A stretch of DNA of 64,000 nucleotides from Mucilaginibacter sp. UR6-1 (lineage in GTDB: Bacteria > Bacteroidota > Bacteroidia > Sphingobacteriales > Sphingobacteriaceae). Below the pieces are notes generated by a model. That model worked only from the letters and a program-made list of their open reading frames with translations, was not told where the DNA came from and made no database searches. The translations under genes were made by a program, and so were the position numbers. This document shows positions 33,455-42,999 of the stretch, piece by piece (positions within the stretch are counted from its first letter, which is position 1; every line of letters begins with the position of its first letter). The DNA is taken from the NCBI RefSeq assembly GCF_020880975.1, contig NZ_JAJIWP010000001.1, forward strand, positions 248,001 through 312,000. Reading direction: 5' to 3'.

Positions 33455-34543
33455 ATGCGGATTTTTGGATTATTAATAGGAGCTGTATTATTGGCCGGCT
33501 TGTGGGCATGGAAAGCTCCTGCAGATAATCTCCATGAATATAAATCTACCGACAAGCGATTTCAATACGTAGGTCGAATTGATTTTACCAATCCGCAGTT
33601 GCCGCGTTTTTGGGCGGCAGGTGTTTACATCAAGGCAGCATTTAAAGGCACATCCTGTGAGTTGTTAATTAATGATGAAATGATGTGGGGTAAAGATCAT
33701 AACTACATCTCGGTAGCTATTGATAACCTGCCTGTGCAGCGTATAAAACTCACACAAAAAAATAATACCATAAAGGTTGCAAATAACCTTACCAATGCAC
33801 GGCACGAGATTACCATCTGCAAAAGTACCGAATCAGGCATCGGATATTTGGAATTTGTGGGGCTGAGGTGCAAGCAACTGCTCGCTCCTGCACCATTACC
33901 GGTACGTAAAATTGAATTTATAGGTAATTCCATTACTTGCGGTACAGGTAGCGATGAAAGCGCCTTTGCCTGTAATACCGGCCAGTGGTACGATCAGCAT
34001 AACGCATATATGGCTTACGGGCCTGTAACCGCACGGGCTTTAAACGCGCAGTGGCATCTTACGGCTGTTGCAGGCATCGGTTTAACCCGTAGCTGCTGCA
34101 ATATGGAGGTTATCATGCCCGATGTGCTTGATAAGGTTAACCTGCGTGCCAATGCCATACAATGGGATTTTAAAAAATACCGGCCTGATGTGGTAACCAT
34201 ATGCCTCGGGCAAAATGATGGCCCTGTTGATTCTTTAAAGTTTTGCCCGCCTTATGTATCGTTTATTAAAAGATTGCGGGCTTATTATCCATCAGCAACC
34301 ATTATTTGTTTAACCAGCCCAATGGCCGACAGCAGCCTGGTACAAGTTCAAAAAAATTACCTGCGGGGTATTGTTGATGAAGTAAATAATACGGGTGATA
34401 AAAATGTGTATAAATACTATTTTAGCAAACGCTATCATAAGGGTTGCGGTGATCATCCTGATTTAAGTGAGCACCGCCTGATAGCTGATGAACTGATTAC
34501 CTTTATTGAAAAAACAAAACACTGGAGAAGAAACACACCATGA
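33455..34543 (+). CDS. CE2-like SGNH acetyl esterase
   Basis: The 362-aa protein has a weak signal or membrane anchor (residues 1-19), an N-terminal jelly-roll domain (about 35-145) and a C-terminal SGNH domain. SGNH blocks are FIGNSITCGTG (nucleophile Ser near 158), CLGQND (about 249-254) and GDHPDLSEHR (Asp and His near 333 and 339). This two-domain layout is that of carbohydrate esterase family 2, which removes acetyl groups from xylan or mannan. The stop overlaps the next gene start as ATGA. Confidence 0.82.
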   Translation: MRIFGLLIGAVLLAGLWAWKAPADNLHEYKSTDKRFQYVGRIDFTNPQLPRFWAAGVYIKAAFKGTSCELLINDEMMWGKDHNYISVAIDNLPVQRIKLTQKNNTIKVANNLTNARHEITICKSTESGIGYLEFVGLRCKQLLAPAPLPVRKIEFIGNSITCGTGSDESAFACNTGQWYDQHNAYMAYGPVTARALNAQWHLTAVAGIGLTRSCCNMEVIMPDVLDKVNLRANAIQWDFKKYRPDVVTICLGQNDGPVDSLKFCPPYVSFIKRLRAYYPSATIICLTSPMADSSLVQVQKNYLRGIVDEVNNTGDKNVYKYYFSKRYHKGCGDHPDLSEHRLIADELITFIEKTKHWRRNTP

Positions 34544-35283
34544 AGAAAACCTTTATTTTACCGGCGCTTTTTTCGGCGCTGTTATTTACATCTGCTTACG
34601 GCCAAACTGCTGATACGGCACGTATGGCTAAAGAGTTAAAACAATTAAATTATTTGAGAGAAGACTGGGCAAACCTTAAACGTTTTGAAAAAGAAAATGC
34701 CGCTGTACAACCACCGGCAAAAGGGGAGGATCGTGTGGTTTTTATGGGTAACTCCATAACCCAGGGCTGGAGCGATAAAGACCCTGAGTTTTTTAAAGGC
34801 AAACCTTACATAAACCGTGGCATAGGTGGCCAAACAACCCCGCAAATGCTGCTTCGTTTTCGCCCTGATGTGATCAACCTCAAACCAAAGGTTGTGGTGA
34901 TATTGGCCGGTACTAATGACATTGCAGGTAACACCGGGCCAACGTCTGAAGAAACAATTGTAGGCAACATACAATCTATGGCTTTGCTGGCACAGCATTA
35001 TGGTATTAAGGTAGTGCTGTCATCTATATTGCCGGTGTACGATTATCCATGGAGACGCGGACTCAATCCGGTACCTAAAATCGCATCAGTTAACAAAAGC
35101 CTTAAAGAGTTCGCCGCGGCTAACAAAATGGTTTACCTGGATTATTTTACCCCGATGGTTGATGAACAGCAAGGCCTTAAAAAGGAGTTAACCTACGATG
35201 GCGTACACCCTAATGAGGCAGGCTACAAAGTAATGGAGCCACTTGCGGAGGCAGCCATTAAAGCGGCTTTAAAAAAGAAGTAA
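34540..35283 (+). CDS. SGNH/GDSL-family esterase
   Basis: The 247-aa secreted protein (signal ends AYGQ) has the SGNH blocks FMGNSITQG (Ser near 70), INRGIGGQTTPQMLLRF, AGTNDIAGN and DGVHPNEAG (Asp and His). It resembles the PAF-acetylhydrolase-like esterases that act on acetylated sugars. Translation is coupled to the CE2-like gene by a 4-bp overlap, so two different deacetylases are made together. A terminator follows. Confidence 0.85.
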   Translation: MKKTFILPALFSALLFTSAYGQTADTARMAKELKQLNYLREDWANLKRFEKENAAVQPPAKGEDRVVFMGNSITQGWSDKDPEFFKGKPYINRGIGGQTTPQMLLRFRPDVINLKPKVVVILAGTNDIAGNTGPTSEETIVGNIQSMALLAQHYGIKVVLSSILPVYDYPWRRGLNPVPKIASVNKSLKEFAAANKMVYLDYFTPMVDEQQGLKKELTYDGVHPNEAGYKVMEPLAEAAIKAALKKK

Positions 35284-35300
35284 TCAATTAAGCAGATAAA

Positions 35301-35341
35301 ACAAAAGCGGCCTGTATCACTACGGGCCGCTTTTGTTTTTT
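35301..35341. terminator. Terminator after the esterase gene
   Basis: 16-nt arms (35301-35316 and 35321-35336) around a 4-nt loop tcac, with one wobble pair, then a T run at 35336-35341. It ends the plus-strand operon and may also serve the convergent GH9 gene whose stop is at 35355. Confidence 0.9.
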
Positions 35342-35354
35342 AAGATATTCTGGT

Positions 35355-37841
35355 TTATTTCTTATTCAAAACATGATCTGCAGCTAAGGCCAGGAACAGG
35401 TAGTCGGTTGTGCCGCCGCCCAAAACGTATTCACCTTGCTGCCATAAGTAAGGCCATTTAAGCAATTCCGGGAAATCCGGGCGGATCAAAGCTGTGCCTG
35501 ATGCGCTGCCGCCGGGTATGTACGACCAATCCGCACGGTTAAAGCCATACGCCGTGGTCATGGATTGTGAACCCACGCCCGATACGAATGAAGAGCTATT
35601 TGAGCCCGGATGGCATCCTAATACAAAGTTCAACGCATCCAGCATGTAATCAGTCGGTATAATATCAGGGAACGAGGCATGTAAAAAATACTGCCTGAAA
35701 CCAAAGCCCTGTATACCCCAGCCTGCGCCCCAAATATCCGGTTCGTAAGGTACGCCATACGGTGTTTTTTTACCGTCGGCTACGATGGCGCTATACATGG
35801 TTTTCACGGCTGAATTTACCGCCTGTTTGTATTGGGCGTTATTAACCAGCTTTAATGTACGGCCAACGTACCAGCCTGTTTTGGTTATGTTTTTAGTAAT
35901 GTCATCGGTTTTGCTCACTAAATAATCAGCATACTCCTTATCGCCGGTAGTTATCAAAAGCTCGGCAGCTAACTGTATACGCGGTAATATGTTGTTTGAT
36001 GCCGTGTTTTTCCAAACCTCTTTAGCTATTTGCAGCGATTGCGTGGCCAAAGTATCATTATATCCCTTCATAACCCTGCTGGCAGCAGCCAGATCAGCGG
36101 CGGCTTCCAGCTCGCGTGGCGGATTTTGCTCCGTAAACACCCAGCGGTCGTCGGCCCAGGTTTTAATGCCTGTCGCATTTACCGGCGGCTGTTTGCTGTT
36201 GTAGGGGATGTTATCCGTAAGGTTGGCGGCATCGCCTAACAACACATACTGCTGTAGGGTAGGCTCAATTATGCCGCGGTAAAAGCGCCCTAAAGTGCGG
36301 TAACCGTTTGTAACGGATAATAAACCATGCTCTATTTGCTGTAACAGATCGGGCTTATTATCGGGCTCATGTATCTCTGTTACTAAAGTGGTTTGATTAA
36401 TTGCTGTATTATCATGCTTTTCGCCAAACTCCTCGTAAGCCAGGGTCAGCCCGTAAACGGTTTCCGCCTGCGATTCAACCCTTAAGTCAAAGTCGCCCGC
36501 GTCATGCCAGGCACCACGGTTAAGCATAGGTACATTGTCGCCAGGTTTGTATTTGGTAAGGGTTGAACCGTCCTGAATATAACCATCAAAGTGATTAGAG
36601 TCGATAGGGGCCATGCGGGCATCATCCAGGTGGCACCAGCCATGCCAAACACGGTATTTCTCGTTTACACGCATGTGGCACATTTGCGCCGGTAAAAAAT
36701 AATCAAGTGTAGGCTGCCAAACGTTTTCTTTAAATACGCCCGCGTTAATAGCGAACGGACGGCTTTGGTAATTACCGTACTTTACAATATACATGCCCGG
36801 TTTGGTTACCTTGGTAAAGTCAAACTGAAGGTAATGGTAACGCAAAAAATCACCCCATTCTTTTGGTGCTGATGTAAGTACCGGTTCAAGCCCGCCTTTT
36901 TCGGCTATGCGCATAAGCGATACCTGTTTGCGGCTTTTATCTTTACTATCCAACTCAATAACGGCAATTTTTGATTGTGCCGGATGATAACCTACCTGTG
37001 ATATCTGGATTACAGGGTCTGACTGCCAGCCGCTGACCGCGTTAGGCGTAACCAGCCACTCAATAGCATTTTTTGAGGCGCCTTTTTCTACCAGCGAGCG
37101 TACCACAAACCAGCCGTTATTGTGCTTGCCGCGGCCATCCAATAGCTCCAGGTTGCCGCCCGAAAGGTTTTGGATCGTCATGCGCTGGGCATCAAGTTCA
37201 GGCACTATGGTGAGTGATTTTCCACTGGCCATCGGTTTTATTTGCAGCTCACCGGCGGCATCCTTATACATTTGTCCGTTAGGTTGCTGCGGAAATATGC
37301 CGAACTGGTTATCCATGTAATAAGAACGGCCGAATAGTATGCCCGGAAAAAGCTCGAAGTTGAAACCAACCTTGCCAATCCATTCGTCAGGCAGCGGCTT
37401 ATCCAGGTCAACAATAATGCGGAATGAGCGACCCTCTGGCTTTACCCGAATGTTGTAGGCAAAGTTCAGGTCGGGGTAAATAATGGGGTTAAAGCCTTTG
37501 CGGTTCATATCCGGGTTAGGGTACTCCATGCGTACGCTAACCTCGTTTTTTTGGCGGTCAACCACACGTTTGCCCACCTTAGGTATGGGCGACCATTGCC
37601 CCGGCGTAGGTTCAAGGCGCAAATCGCCGTTGGTAGCGGTGCGCTGCCCGTTCTGTATAACGCCAACACCGCCCTGGTGCCCTTCGGGATAAAAATCATG
37701 CGCGAGCATCACATTTACGCCTTCAAGCTCAAGGTAATCCTTACTGTTGATCACCATCGCCTTTTTTTGCTGGCCGTAAACCGAGCAGGCGGTTGCTATG
37801 CCGACGAGAAGCAGAAGAGTTGATTTGTATAAAATTTGCAT
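35355..37841 (-). CDS. Large GH9-family glycoside hydrolase, 828 aa
   Basis: A signal (ends SVYGQ) is followed by an unusual N-terminal region of about 250 residues that I cannot assign, then the Ig-like CelD_N domain (about 277-365, IQISQVGYHPAQSKIAVIEL) and the GH9 barrel (about 370-828). The catalytic motif is RGAWHDAGDFD with Asp near 446-450. The C-terminal motif is QGEYVLGGGTTDYLFLALAA. The family hydrolyses beta-1,4-glucan or mixed glucans. It is divergent from the secreted epimerase gene and differs clearly from the shorter GH9 at 15679. Confidence 0.82.
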   Translation of the reverse strand: MQILYKSTLLLLVGIATACSVYGQQKKAMVINSKDYLELEGVNVMLAHDFYPEGHQGGVGVIQNGQRTATNGDLRLEPTPGQWSPIPKVGKRVVDRQKNEVSVRMEYPNPDMNRKGFNPIIYPDLNFAYNIRVKPEGRSFRIIVDLDKPLPDEWIGKVGFNFELFPGILFGRSYYMDNQFGIFPQQPNGQMYKDAAGELQIKPMASGKSLTIVPELDAQRMTIQNLSGGNLELLDGRGKHNNGWFVVRSLVEKGASKNAIEWLVTPNAVSGWQSDPVIQISQVGYHPAQSKIAVIELDSKDKSRKQVSLMRIAEKGGLEPVLTSAPKEWGDFLRYHYLQFDFTKVTKPGMYIVKYGNYQSRPFAINAGVFKENVWQPTLDYFLPAQMCHMRVNEKYRVWHGWCHLDDARMAPIDSNHFDGYIQDGSTLTKYKPGDNVPMLNRGAWHDAGDFDLRVESQAETVYGLTLAYEEFGEKHDNTAINQTTLVTEIHEPDNKPDLLQQIEHGLLSVTNGYRTLGRFYRGIIEPTLQQYVLLGDAANLTDNIPYNSKQPPVNATGIKTWADDRWVFTEQNPPRELEAAADLAAASRVMKGYNDTLATQSLQIAKEVWKNTASNNILPRIQLAAELLITTGDKEYADYLVSKTDDITKNITKTGWYVGRTLKLVNNAQYKQAVNSAVKTMYSAIVADGKKTPYGVPYEPDIWGAGWGIQGFGFRQYFLHASFPDIIPTDYMLDALNFVLGCHPGSNSSSFVSGVGSQSMTTAYGFNRADWSYIPGGSASGTALIRPDFPELLKWPYLWQQGEYVLGGGTTDYLFLALAADHVLNKK

Positions 37842-37995
37842 AGATATGTTAAGTTACATAGTTGGTAAGCTAAAAGTAACATGGTGCCCAACAGGCATGT
37901 AATGTATTTTTACCAAATGTTTGTAATATATTGGCAAAATAAGGGCTGCACCAATGTCAGCATTTATTTTTAAGCCTGAAACCACTTATTTAACC

Positions 37996-39597
37996 ATGAA
38001 TAAACTTATACCTGACTGCCTTAAACTCGTGTTTACAGGCAGTTTTTTACTACCGCAAATGTTGTTAGCACAAACCGACAAACCGGCCATTGCTAAACAA
38101 ATGGAGCGTTCTGCCCGGGTAGAACTGCTTGATAAGTGGTACCCGCGTTCGGTTGATACGGCTGATGGCGGCTTTCTGAGCGCCTTTACCTACGACTTTA
38201 AAATAGCGCCCGATCAGCATAAAATGATCGTTACGCAGGCAAGGCATGTATGGTCAAACGCTAAGGCGGCATTGTTTTACCCTAATGTGCCTTATTTTAA
38301 GGCTGATGCCAAACATGGGTTTTTGTTTTTGCGGGATAAGATGTGGGATAAGGTAAACGGTGGTTTTTATACCTATACCGATAAGGAGGGCAATGTGGTC
38401 GAAAATTCATTCGCACCAAAGGAATCGTATGGTAACTCCTTTGCCATATACGGGCTGGCTGCCTACTACCAGGCCTCAGGCGATACAGCCGCGCTTAACC
38501 TGGCCAAGCAAACCTTTTGGTGGTTAGAGAAACATGCTCATGATCCGGTTAATAAAGGATACTTTCAGCATATGGAGCTGGATGGAACCGTGATAAAGCG
38601 TACGGCTGATTTTCCGTCAACATCAGATAAAGGATACAAGGATCAGAATACCTCCATCCACCTGCTCGAAGCCTTTACCGAATTATATACCGTTTGGCCT
38701 GATAGCCTGCTGCGCGAAAGGCTGAATGAGATGCTGCTGTTAGTGCGCGATAAGATCACCACGCCAAAAGGCTACCTCACGTTGTTCTTTCAGCCGGATT
38801 GGACACCTGTTTCAACCCGAGATTCATCAACTACAAGCATCCTGAAACATCGTTATCTGGATCACGTATCCTTTGGGCACGATGTGGAAACCGCTTACCT
38901 GATGCTGGAGGCTTCGCATGTGTTGGGCAACGAGCATGACGAGGCGACATTAAAGGTAGCCAAACGCATGGTTGACCATTCCCTGAAAAACGGATGGGAC
39001 AACAAGGTAGGGGGCTTTTACGATGAAGGTTATTATTTTAAAGATCAGCCCGGCATCAGCATTATAAAGGATGGTAAAAACTGGTGGGCGCAGGCTGAGG
39101 GGCTGAACTCGTTGCTGCTGATGTCTACACTTTATCCAAAGGATGAGTTGAAATATTACGATAAATTCACACAGCTCTGGACGTATGTGCAAACCTATCT
39201 TATCGACCATCAGCACGGCGATTGGTATCCCGGAGGAATTGACAAGGAACCCGAGATGAAAAAGGCACTCAAGGGGCAGATATGGAAAGGTACATACCAC
39301 AACTTCCGCGCGCTGATGAACTGCATTAATCAGCTTAAACCAGATAAAACGCCGCCATCGGTACCACAAAAAGTAACAGTAAAAGAACTCGCGACAGGGA
39401 CAAGGCTGCAATGGACTGCCTCAACGGATAACCGCCAGTTTATGGGCTACAACATTTACAACAACGGCAAACGTATAGGCTACACACCGCTTACCTGGTT
39501 TCTGGTAAATACTGGTGATGCCAAAGCGGCCTACACCATTCGCGCTGTTGATTTGCAAGGCAACTTATCTAAGCCGGGCAATACGGTTTCAAACTAA
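37996..39597 (+). CDS. Secreted AGE-family epimerase with C-terminal FN3 domain
   Basis: From the ATG at 37996 the product is 533 aa with a signal peptide ending MLLAQ (residue 26). Residues about 30-448 form a cellobiose-2-epimerase-like (alpha/alpha)6 barrel that keeps all key residues: R83 (QARHVW), H222 (SIHLLEAF), H295 and E298 (FGHDVETAY), W363/W364 (NWWAQAEG), W430 and H435 (WKGTYHN). Residues about 451-533 form a fibronectin type III domain (PPSVPQKVTVKEL, RLQWTASTDN, YTIRAVDLQGN). Known cellobiose epimerases are cytosolic and single-domain, so export and the FN3 tail are unusual. It is followed by a terminator. Confidence 0.85.
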   Translation: MNKLIPDCLKLVFTGSFLLPQMLLAQTDKPAIAKQMERSARVELLDKWYPRSVDTADGGFLSAFTYDFKIAPDQHKMIVTQARHVWSNAKAALFYPNVPYFKADAKHGFLFLRDKMWDKVNGGFYTYTDKEGNVVENSFAPKESYGNSFAIYGLAAYYQASGDTAALNLAKQTFWWLEKHAHDPVNKGYFQHMELDGTVIKRTADFPSTSDKGYKDQNTSIHLLEAFTELYTVWPDSLLRERLNEMLLLVRDKITTPKGYLTLFFQPDWTPVSTRDSSTTSILKHRYLDHVSFGHDVETAYLMLEASHVLGNEHDEATLKVAKRMVDHSLKNGWDNKVGGFYDEGYYFKDQPGISIIKDGKNWWAQAEGLNSLLLMSTLYPKDELKYYDKFTQLWTYVQTYLIDHQHGDWYPGGIDKEPEMKKALKGQIWKGTYHNFRALMNCINQLKPDKTPPSVPQKVTVKELATGTRLQWTASTDNRQFMGYNIYNNGKRIGYTPLTWFLVNTGDAKAAYTIRAVDLQGNLSKPGNTVSN

Positions 39598-39602
39598 ACA
39601 AA

Positions 39603-39632
39603 AATGCCGGGCTGATTAACCCGGCATTCTTG
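39603..39632. terminator. Terminator between secreted epimerase and GH26 genes
   Basis: 9-bp stem (aatgccggg, 39603-39611, with cccggcatt, 39620-39628) and an 8-nt loop. It lies 5 nt after the epimerase stop and 20 nt before the GH26 stop on the other strand, so it probably serves both. The T run is short. Confidence 0.75.
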
Positions 39633-39648
39633 TCTAACGATAGTATCA

Positions 39649-40647
39649 TTATTTGTAACTGATCTCATCAAGCGTTAAAGCTTGCGGGCGGGCGTAATTA
39701 CCTTTTACCAATTCCCTGGTATTATGCGTCCACAACCAATCTCCCCAAACCATAAACCAAACCCATTCAGGCTGTGCTTTAAGTATTTCGGGTTTAGGTA
39801 GTTCACCAACTTCTGTTAAAGCGATGGGTTTACCTTTGGCCAATTGTAAAAGCTCGTTATAATCCTTCTGCTCATAATCGGCGTTGTAAATATCGGTGCC
39901 TAAAATATCAACATACTTAGCACCCGGGTAATAGTATTTGTACGAGTAAGCCTGGTCTTCGGGCAAGTCGCGCGGGCCATTGGCTCCCCATACCCATATC
40001 AGGTTGTTAAGCTTGTGATAATTGGTGTAACGGTCATACATCATCTTCCACAACTTACTGATGCCGTCCGGTCCTTTTTTATCACCCCACCAAAACCATA
40101 CGCCGTTCATCTCATGGTATGGGCGCCAAAGTACAGGCACTTTGGCATCCTGTAGTTTTTTCAGCCATACGGCTATCTGGTCAACCTGAGCAAGCCAGCG
40201 TTTGTTCAATTTTGTGTTTGGTGTTGTTAGCTCCTTCCATTGCGCGGGTGTAAGCTTGGCCTGTACACTTTCTTTCCAACCGTAAGGTGGGTTATCTGTT
40301 GGGCGGCCCTGGTGCCACATCAGGCAAATCAGGTAGCCTTGTTTGTAACGTTCAATGGCTTGGTCAACTATAGTTTGGCCAACATCATTAGTACCGCTCC
40401 AAATAAAATCGGCACCCCAAAGGCCGGGCTCTTTACCGGTGAGGGCCTTTACACTATCCAAATGCTTGTTGGGTATATGCGGATAGTTATGCTGCCCGGT
40501 TATAATGTTTTTGCCTTTGATGCTGTAAATGTAGCTGAGCAGTTTTCGGGCTTCGGGCGTGGTGTTTGGGTTTACCGGGGCAAATTGCTGCTGGGCAAAG
40601 CAGTTTAGCCCTGCCACAAGGGCAAGTAAGGTAAGTTTTATTCTCAT
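39649..40647 (-). CDS. GH26 beta-mannanase
   Basis: The 332-aa secreted protein (signal ends NCFAQ) is a TIM-barrel GH26 enzyme. The acid/base Glu is E179 in WRPYHEMNG and the nucleophile is E279 in PIALTEVGE. Other family blocks are TGQHN near 50-54 and WHQGRPTD. GH26 enzymes cut the beta-1,4-mannan backbone, releasing mannobiose or oligosaccharides. There is no lipobox. The gene carries its own -7 box. It closes the carbohydrate block. Confidence 0.9.
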   Translation of the reverse strand: MRIKLTLLALVAGLNCFAQQQFAPVNPNTTPEARKLLSYIYSIKGKNIITGQHNYPHIPNKHLDSVKALTGKEPGLWGADFIWSGTNDVGQTIVDQAIERYKQGYLICLMWHQGRPTDNPPYGWKESVQAKLTPAQWKELTTPNTKLNKRWLAQVDQIAVWLKKLQDAKVPVLWRPYHEMNGVWFWWGDKKGPDGISKLWKMMYDRYTNYHKLNNLIWVWGANGPRDLPEDQAYSYKYYYPGAKYVDILGTDIYNADYEQKDYNELLQLAKGKPIALTEVGELPKPEILKAQPEWVWFMVWGDWLWTHNTRELVKGNYARPQALTLDEISYK

Positions 40648-40661
40648 AACAGGTTTTTAAA

Positions 40662-40669
40662 CAAAGCTA
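40662..40669 (-). promoter_or_regulatory. Bacteroidota -7 box before the GH26 gene
   Basis: On the minus strand the sequence is TAGCTTTG, an exact TAnnTTTG match, 14 nt upstream of the GH26 start. No -33 element at the normal distance is evident. Confidence 0.42.
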
Positions 40670-40857
40670 CTACAAGGCCAACCCCGGGGTTAATATTTAT
40701 TTATCCTTATAAGATATTTTTTAAGCCATTTTTAAACGTTGCTTAAACATTATAGGGGTTTTGCTGTAATTATGGTGGCTGTTATCAAAGCAGACTGCAG
40801 CCTTGGCAGCCGGTGCTTATTGTATCTGCTGCCGCACTAAAACATTTAAATCTATCT

Positions 40858-42999
40858 ATGAAAATAATTACTTACCCGGGTAAACCGTACCCGCTTGGTG
40901 CAACATGGGATGGCGAAGGCGTTAACTTTACTTTATATGCCGATAATGCCACCGGTGTTGAACTGTGCCTGTTTGATTCGCCCGAAGCAACAGCAGAATC
41001 AAACAGGATAAAACTTTATGAACGCTCGCACCAGGTGTGGCATATTTACCTGCCCGGCGTTAAGCCCGGTCAGTTATATGGCTACCGTGTGCATGGCCCT
41101 TATGAACCTCAAAATGGCCACCGCTTTAACCCCAATAAGTTATTGTTGGATCCGTATGCCAAAGCCATAGCCGGTGTAATTGACTGGCACGATTCGCTTT
41201 TTGCTTATGAGGTTGGTCATCCTGACGAAGACCTTAGCTACAGCGAAACCGACAGTGCCCCGTACATCCCAAAATCAGTAGTTGTAGACAATAATTTTGA
41301 TTGGGAGGACGATCAGTTACCACGCACACCTTATCACCAATCCGTAATTTATGAGGCACATGTACGCGGCCTAACCATGCAGCATCCTGAAATTCCTGAA
41401 AATATTCGTGGAAGTTACGCGGCGATAGGGCATCCGGCTATCATAAAGCACCTTCAAGATCTGGGTGTAACGGCTATTGAATTGATGCCTATACACCAGT
41501 TTGTTAATGATCGTTACCTGGTTGAAAAAGGGCTGCGTAACTATTGGGGCTATAACTCCATCGGTTTTTTCGCGCCGGATGTTCGCTACTCATCAACCGG
41601 CGTTACCGGCGGGCAGGTAAGCGAGTTTAAAGCGATGGTAAAAGAGCTGCATAAGGCAGGCATTGAAGTGATATTGGATGTGGTATATAACCATACCGGC
41701 GAGGGTAACCAGATGGGGCCAACCCTCTCATTTAAAGGGGTAGATAATGCCTCATACTATCGCCTGGTTGATGATGATAAGCGTTTTTACATGGATTATA
41801 CAGGTACAGGCAACACGCTTAATGCTATGTTACCTAATGTGTTAAGGTATATAATGGATAGCCTTCGCTACTGGATAACCGAAATGCATGTTGATGGTTT
41901 CCGTTTCGATCTGGCCTCAACACTGGCGCGTGAATTACATGAAGTGAACAGGCTGAGTGCCTTTTTTGATATTATTCACCAGGACCCGGTTATATCGCAG
42001 GTTAAACTCATCGCAGAGCCATGGGATATAGGCGAGGGTGGCTATCAGGTAGGTAAATTTCCGCCGGGATGGGCTGAATGGAACGGAAAGTACCGCGATT
42101 GCATACGCGATTACTGGCGCGGCGCGGACAGTATGCTTGGTGAATTTGCCCAGCGTTTTACGGGCAGTCCTGATTTGTATCAGGATGATTACCGCAGGCC
42201 AACAGCCAGTATCAACTTTATAACCGCGCACGATGGTTTTACCATGCACGATCTGGTATCGTACAACGAAAAGCATAACGAGGCCAATGGTGAAGATAAT
42301 AACGATGGCGAAAGCCATAACCGATCATGGAATTGCGGTGCCGAAGGAGAAACTGATGATAAAGCGGTGCTTGAACTGCGCGCGCAGCAAAAGCGTAATT
42401 TCCTGTCTACACTCTTCCTGTCGCAAGGGGTACCTATGTTGGTTGCGGGCGACGAGATGGGCCGTACGCAGGGAGGTAACAACAATGCCTACTGCCAGGA
42501 TAACGAAATTTCATGGCTGGATTGGGAAAACGCCGATACCGACCTGTTGAAATTTACTCAAAAGCTGATACATTTTCGTAAAGAGCACCCTAACTTCAGG
42601 CGCAGGCGCTGGTTTCAGGGGCAGCCTGTAAAAGGGCAGGAACTTGAGGATGTAGCTTGGTTTTTACCGGAAGGTACCGAAATGAGCGAGGAAAACTGGA
42701 GCCATGATTTTGCAAAATCATTAGCGGTATTTCTTAACGGTAAAGGTATCCACTCGCTTGGCCCTAAAGGAGAAAGAATAGTGGATGATAGCTATTATCT
42801 CATATTTAATGCTTTCCACGATTCGATAGATTACAAACTGCCATCTGAAAAATTTGGCCATACCTGGAAAGTTATTATGGATACATCAGCCTACGAAGCT
42901 GATGGAAACACGCACCATGCGGGCGATACCATTACCGTGCAGGGGCGTACAGTTGTATTGTTGCAGCATCATAATAAGCATGAAAAACCCACAGATTAA
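40858..42999 (+). CDS. glgX: Glycogen debranching enzyme
   Basis: From the ATG at 40858 the product is 713 aa. It has an N-terminal CBM48 (about 5-110) and a GH13 isoamylase/GlgX barrel. Catalytic regions: DVVYNHTGEGN near 273, GFRFDLAS (nucleophile Asp) near 346, LIAEPWD (acid Glu) near 383 and TAHDGF near 455. GlgX cuts alpha-1,6 branches of trimmed glycogen, giving linear maltodextrins. These feed the TreZ and TreY enzymes encoded next. Its end overlaps treZ by 20 bp, so the genes are coupled. Confidence 0.92.
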   Translation: MKIITYPGKPYPLGATWDGEGVNFTLYADNATGVELCLFDSPEATAESNRIKLYERSHQVWHIYLPGVKPGQLYGYRVHGPYEPQNGHRFNPNKLLLDPYAKAIAGVIDWHDSLFAYEVGHPDEDLSYSETDSAPYIPKSVVVDNNFDWEDDQLPRTPYHQSVIYEAHVRGLTMQHPEIPENIRGSYAAIGHPAIIKHLQDLGVTAIELMPIHQFVNDRYLVEKGLRNYWGYNSIGFFAPDVRYSSTGVTGGQVSEFKAMVKELHKAGIEVILDVVYNHTGEGNQMGPTLSFKGVDNASYYRLVDDDKRFYMDYTGTGNTLNAMLPNVLRYIMDSLRYWITEMHVDGFRFDLASTLARELHEVNRLSAFFDIIHQDPVISQVKLIAEPWDIGEGGYQVGKFPPGWAEWNGKYRDCIRDYWRGADSMLGEFAQRFTGSPDLYQDDYRRPTASINFITAHDGFTMHDLVSYNEKHNEANGEDNNDGESHNRSWNCGAEGETDDKAVLELRAQQKRNFLSTLFLSQGVPMLVAGDEMGRTQGGNNNAYCQDNEISWLDWENADTDLLKFTQKLIHFRKEHPNFRRRRWFQGQPVKGQELEDVAWFLPEGTEMSEENWSHDFAKSLAVFLNGKGIHSLGPKGERIVDDSYYLIFNAFHDSIDYKLPSEKFGHTWKVIMDTSAYEADGNTHHAGDTITVQGRTVVLLQHHNKHEKPTD

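Noticed and set aside
42854..42979. 42-codon extension of treZ into glgX
   Set aside because: The extension is not TreZ-like and overlaps coding sequence of glgX; the ATG at 42980 gives the family start.
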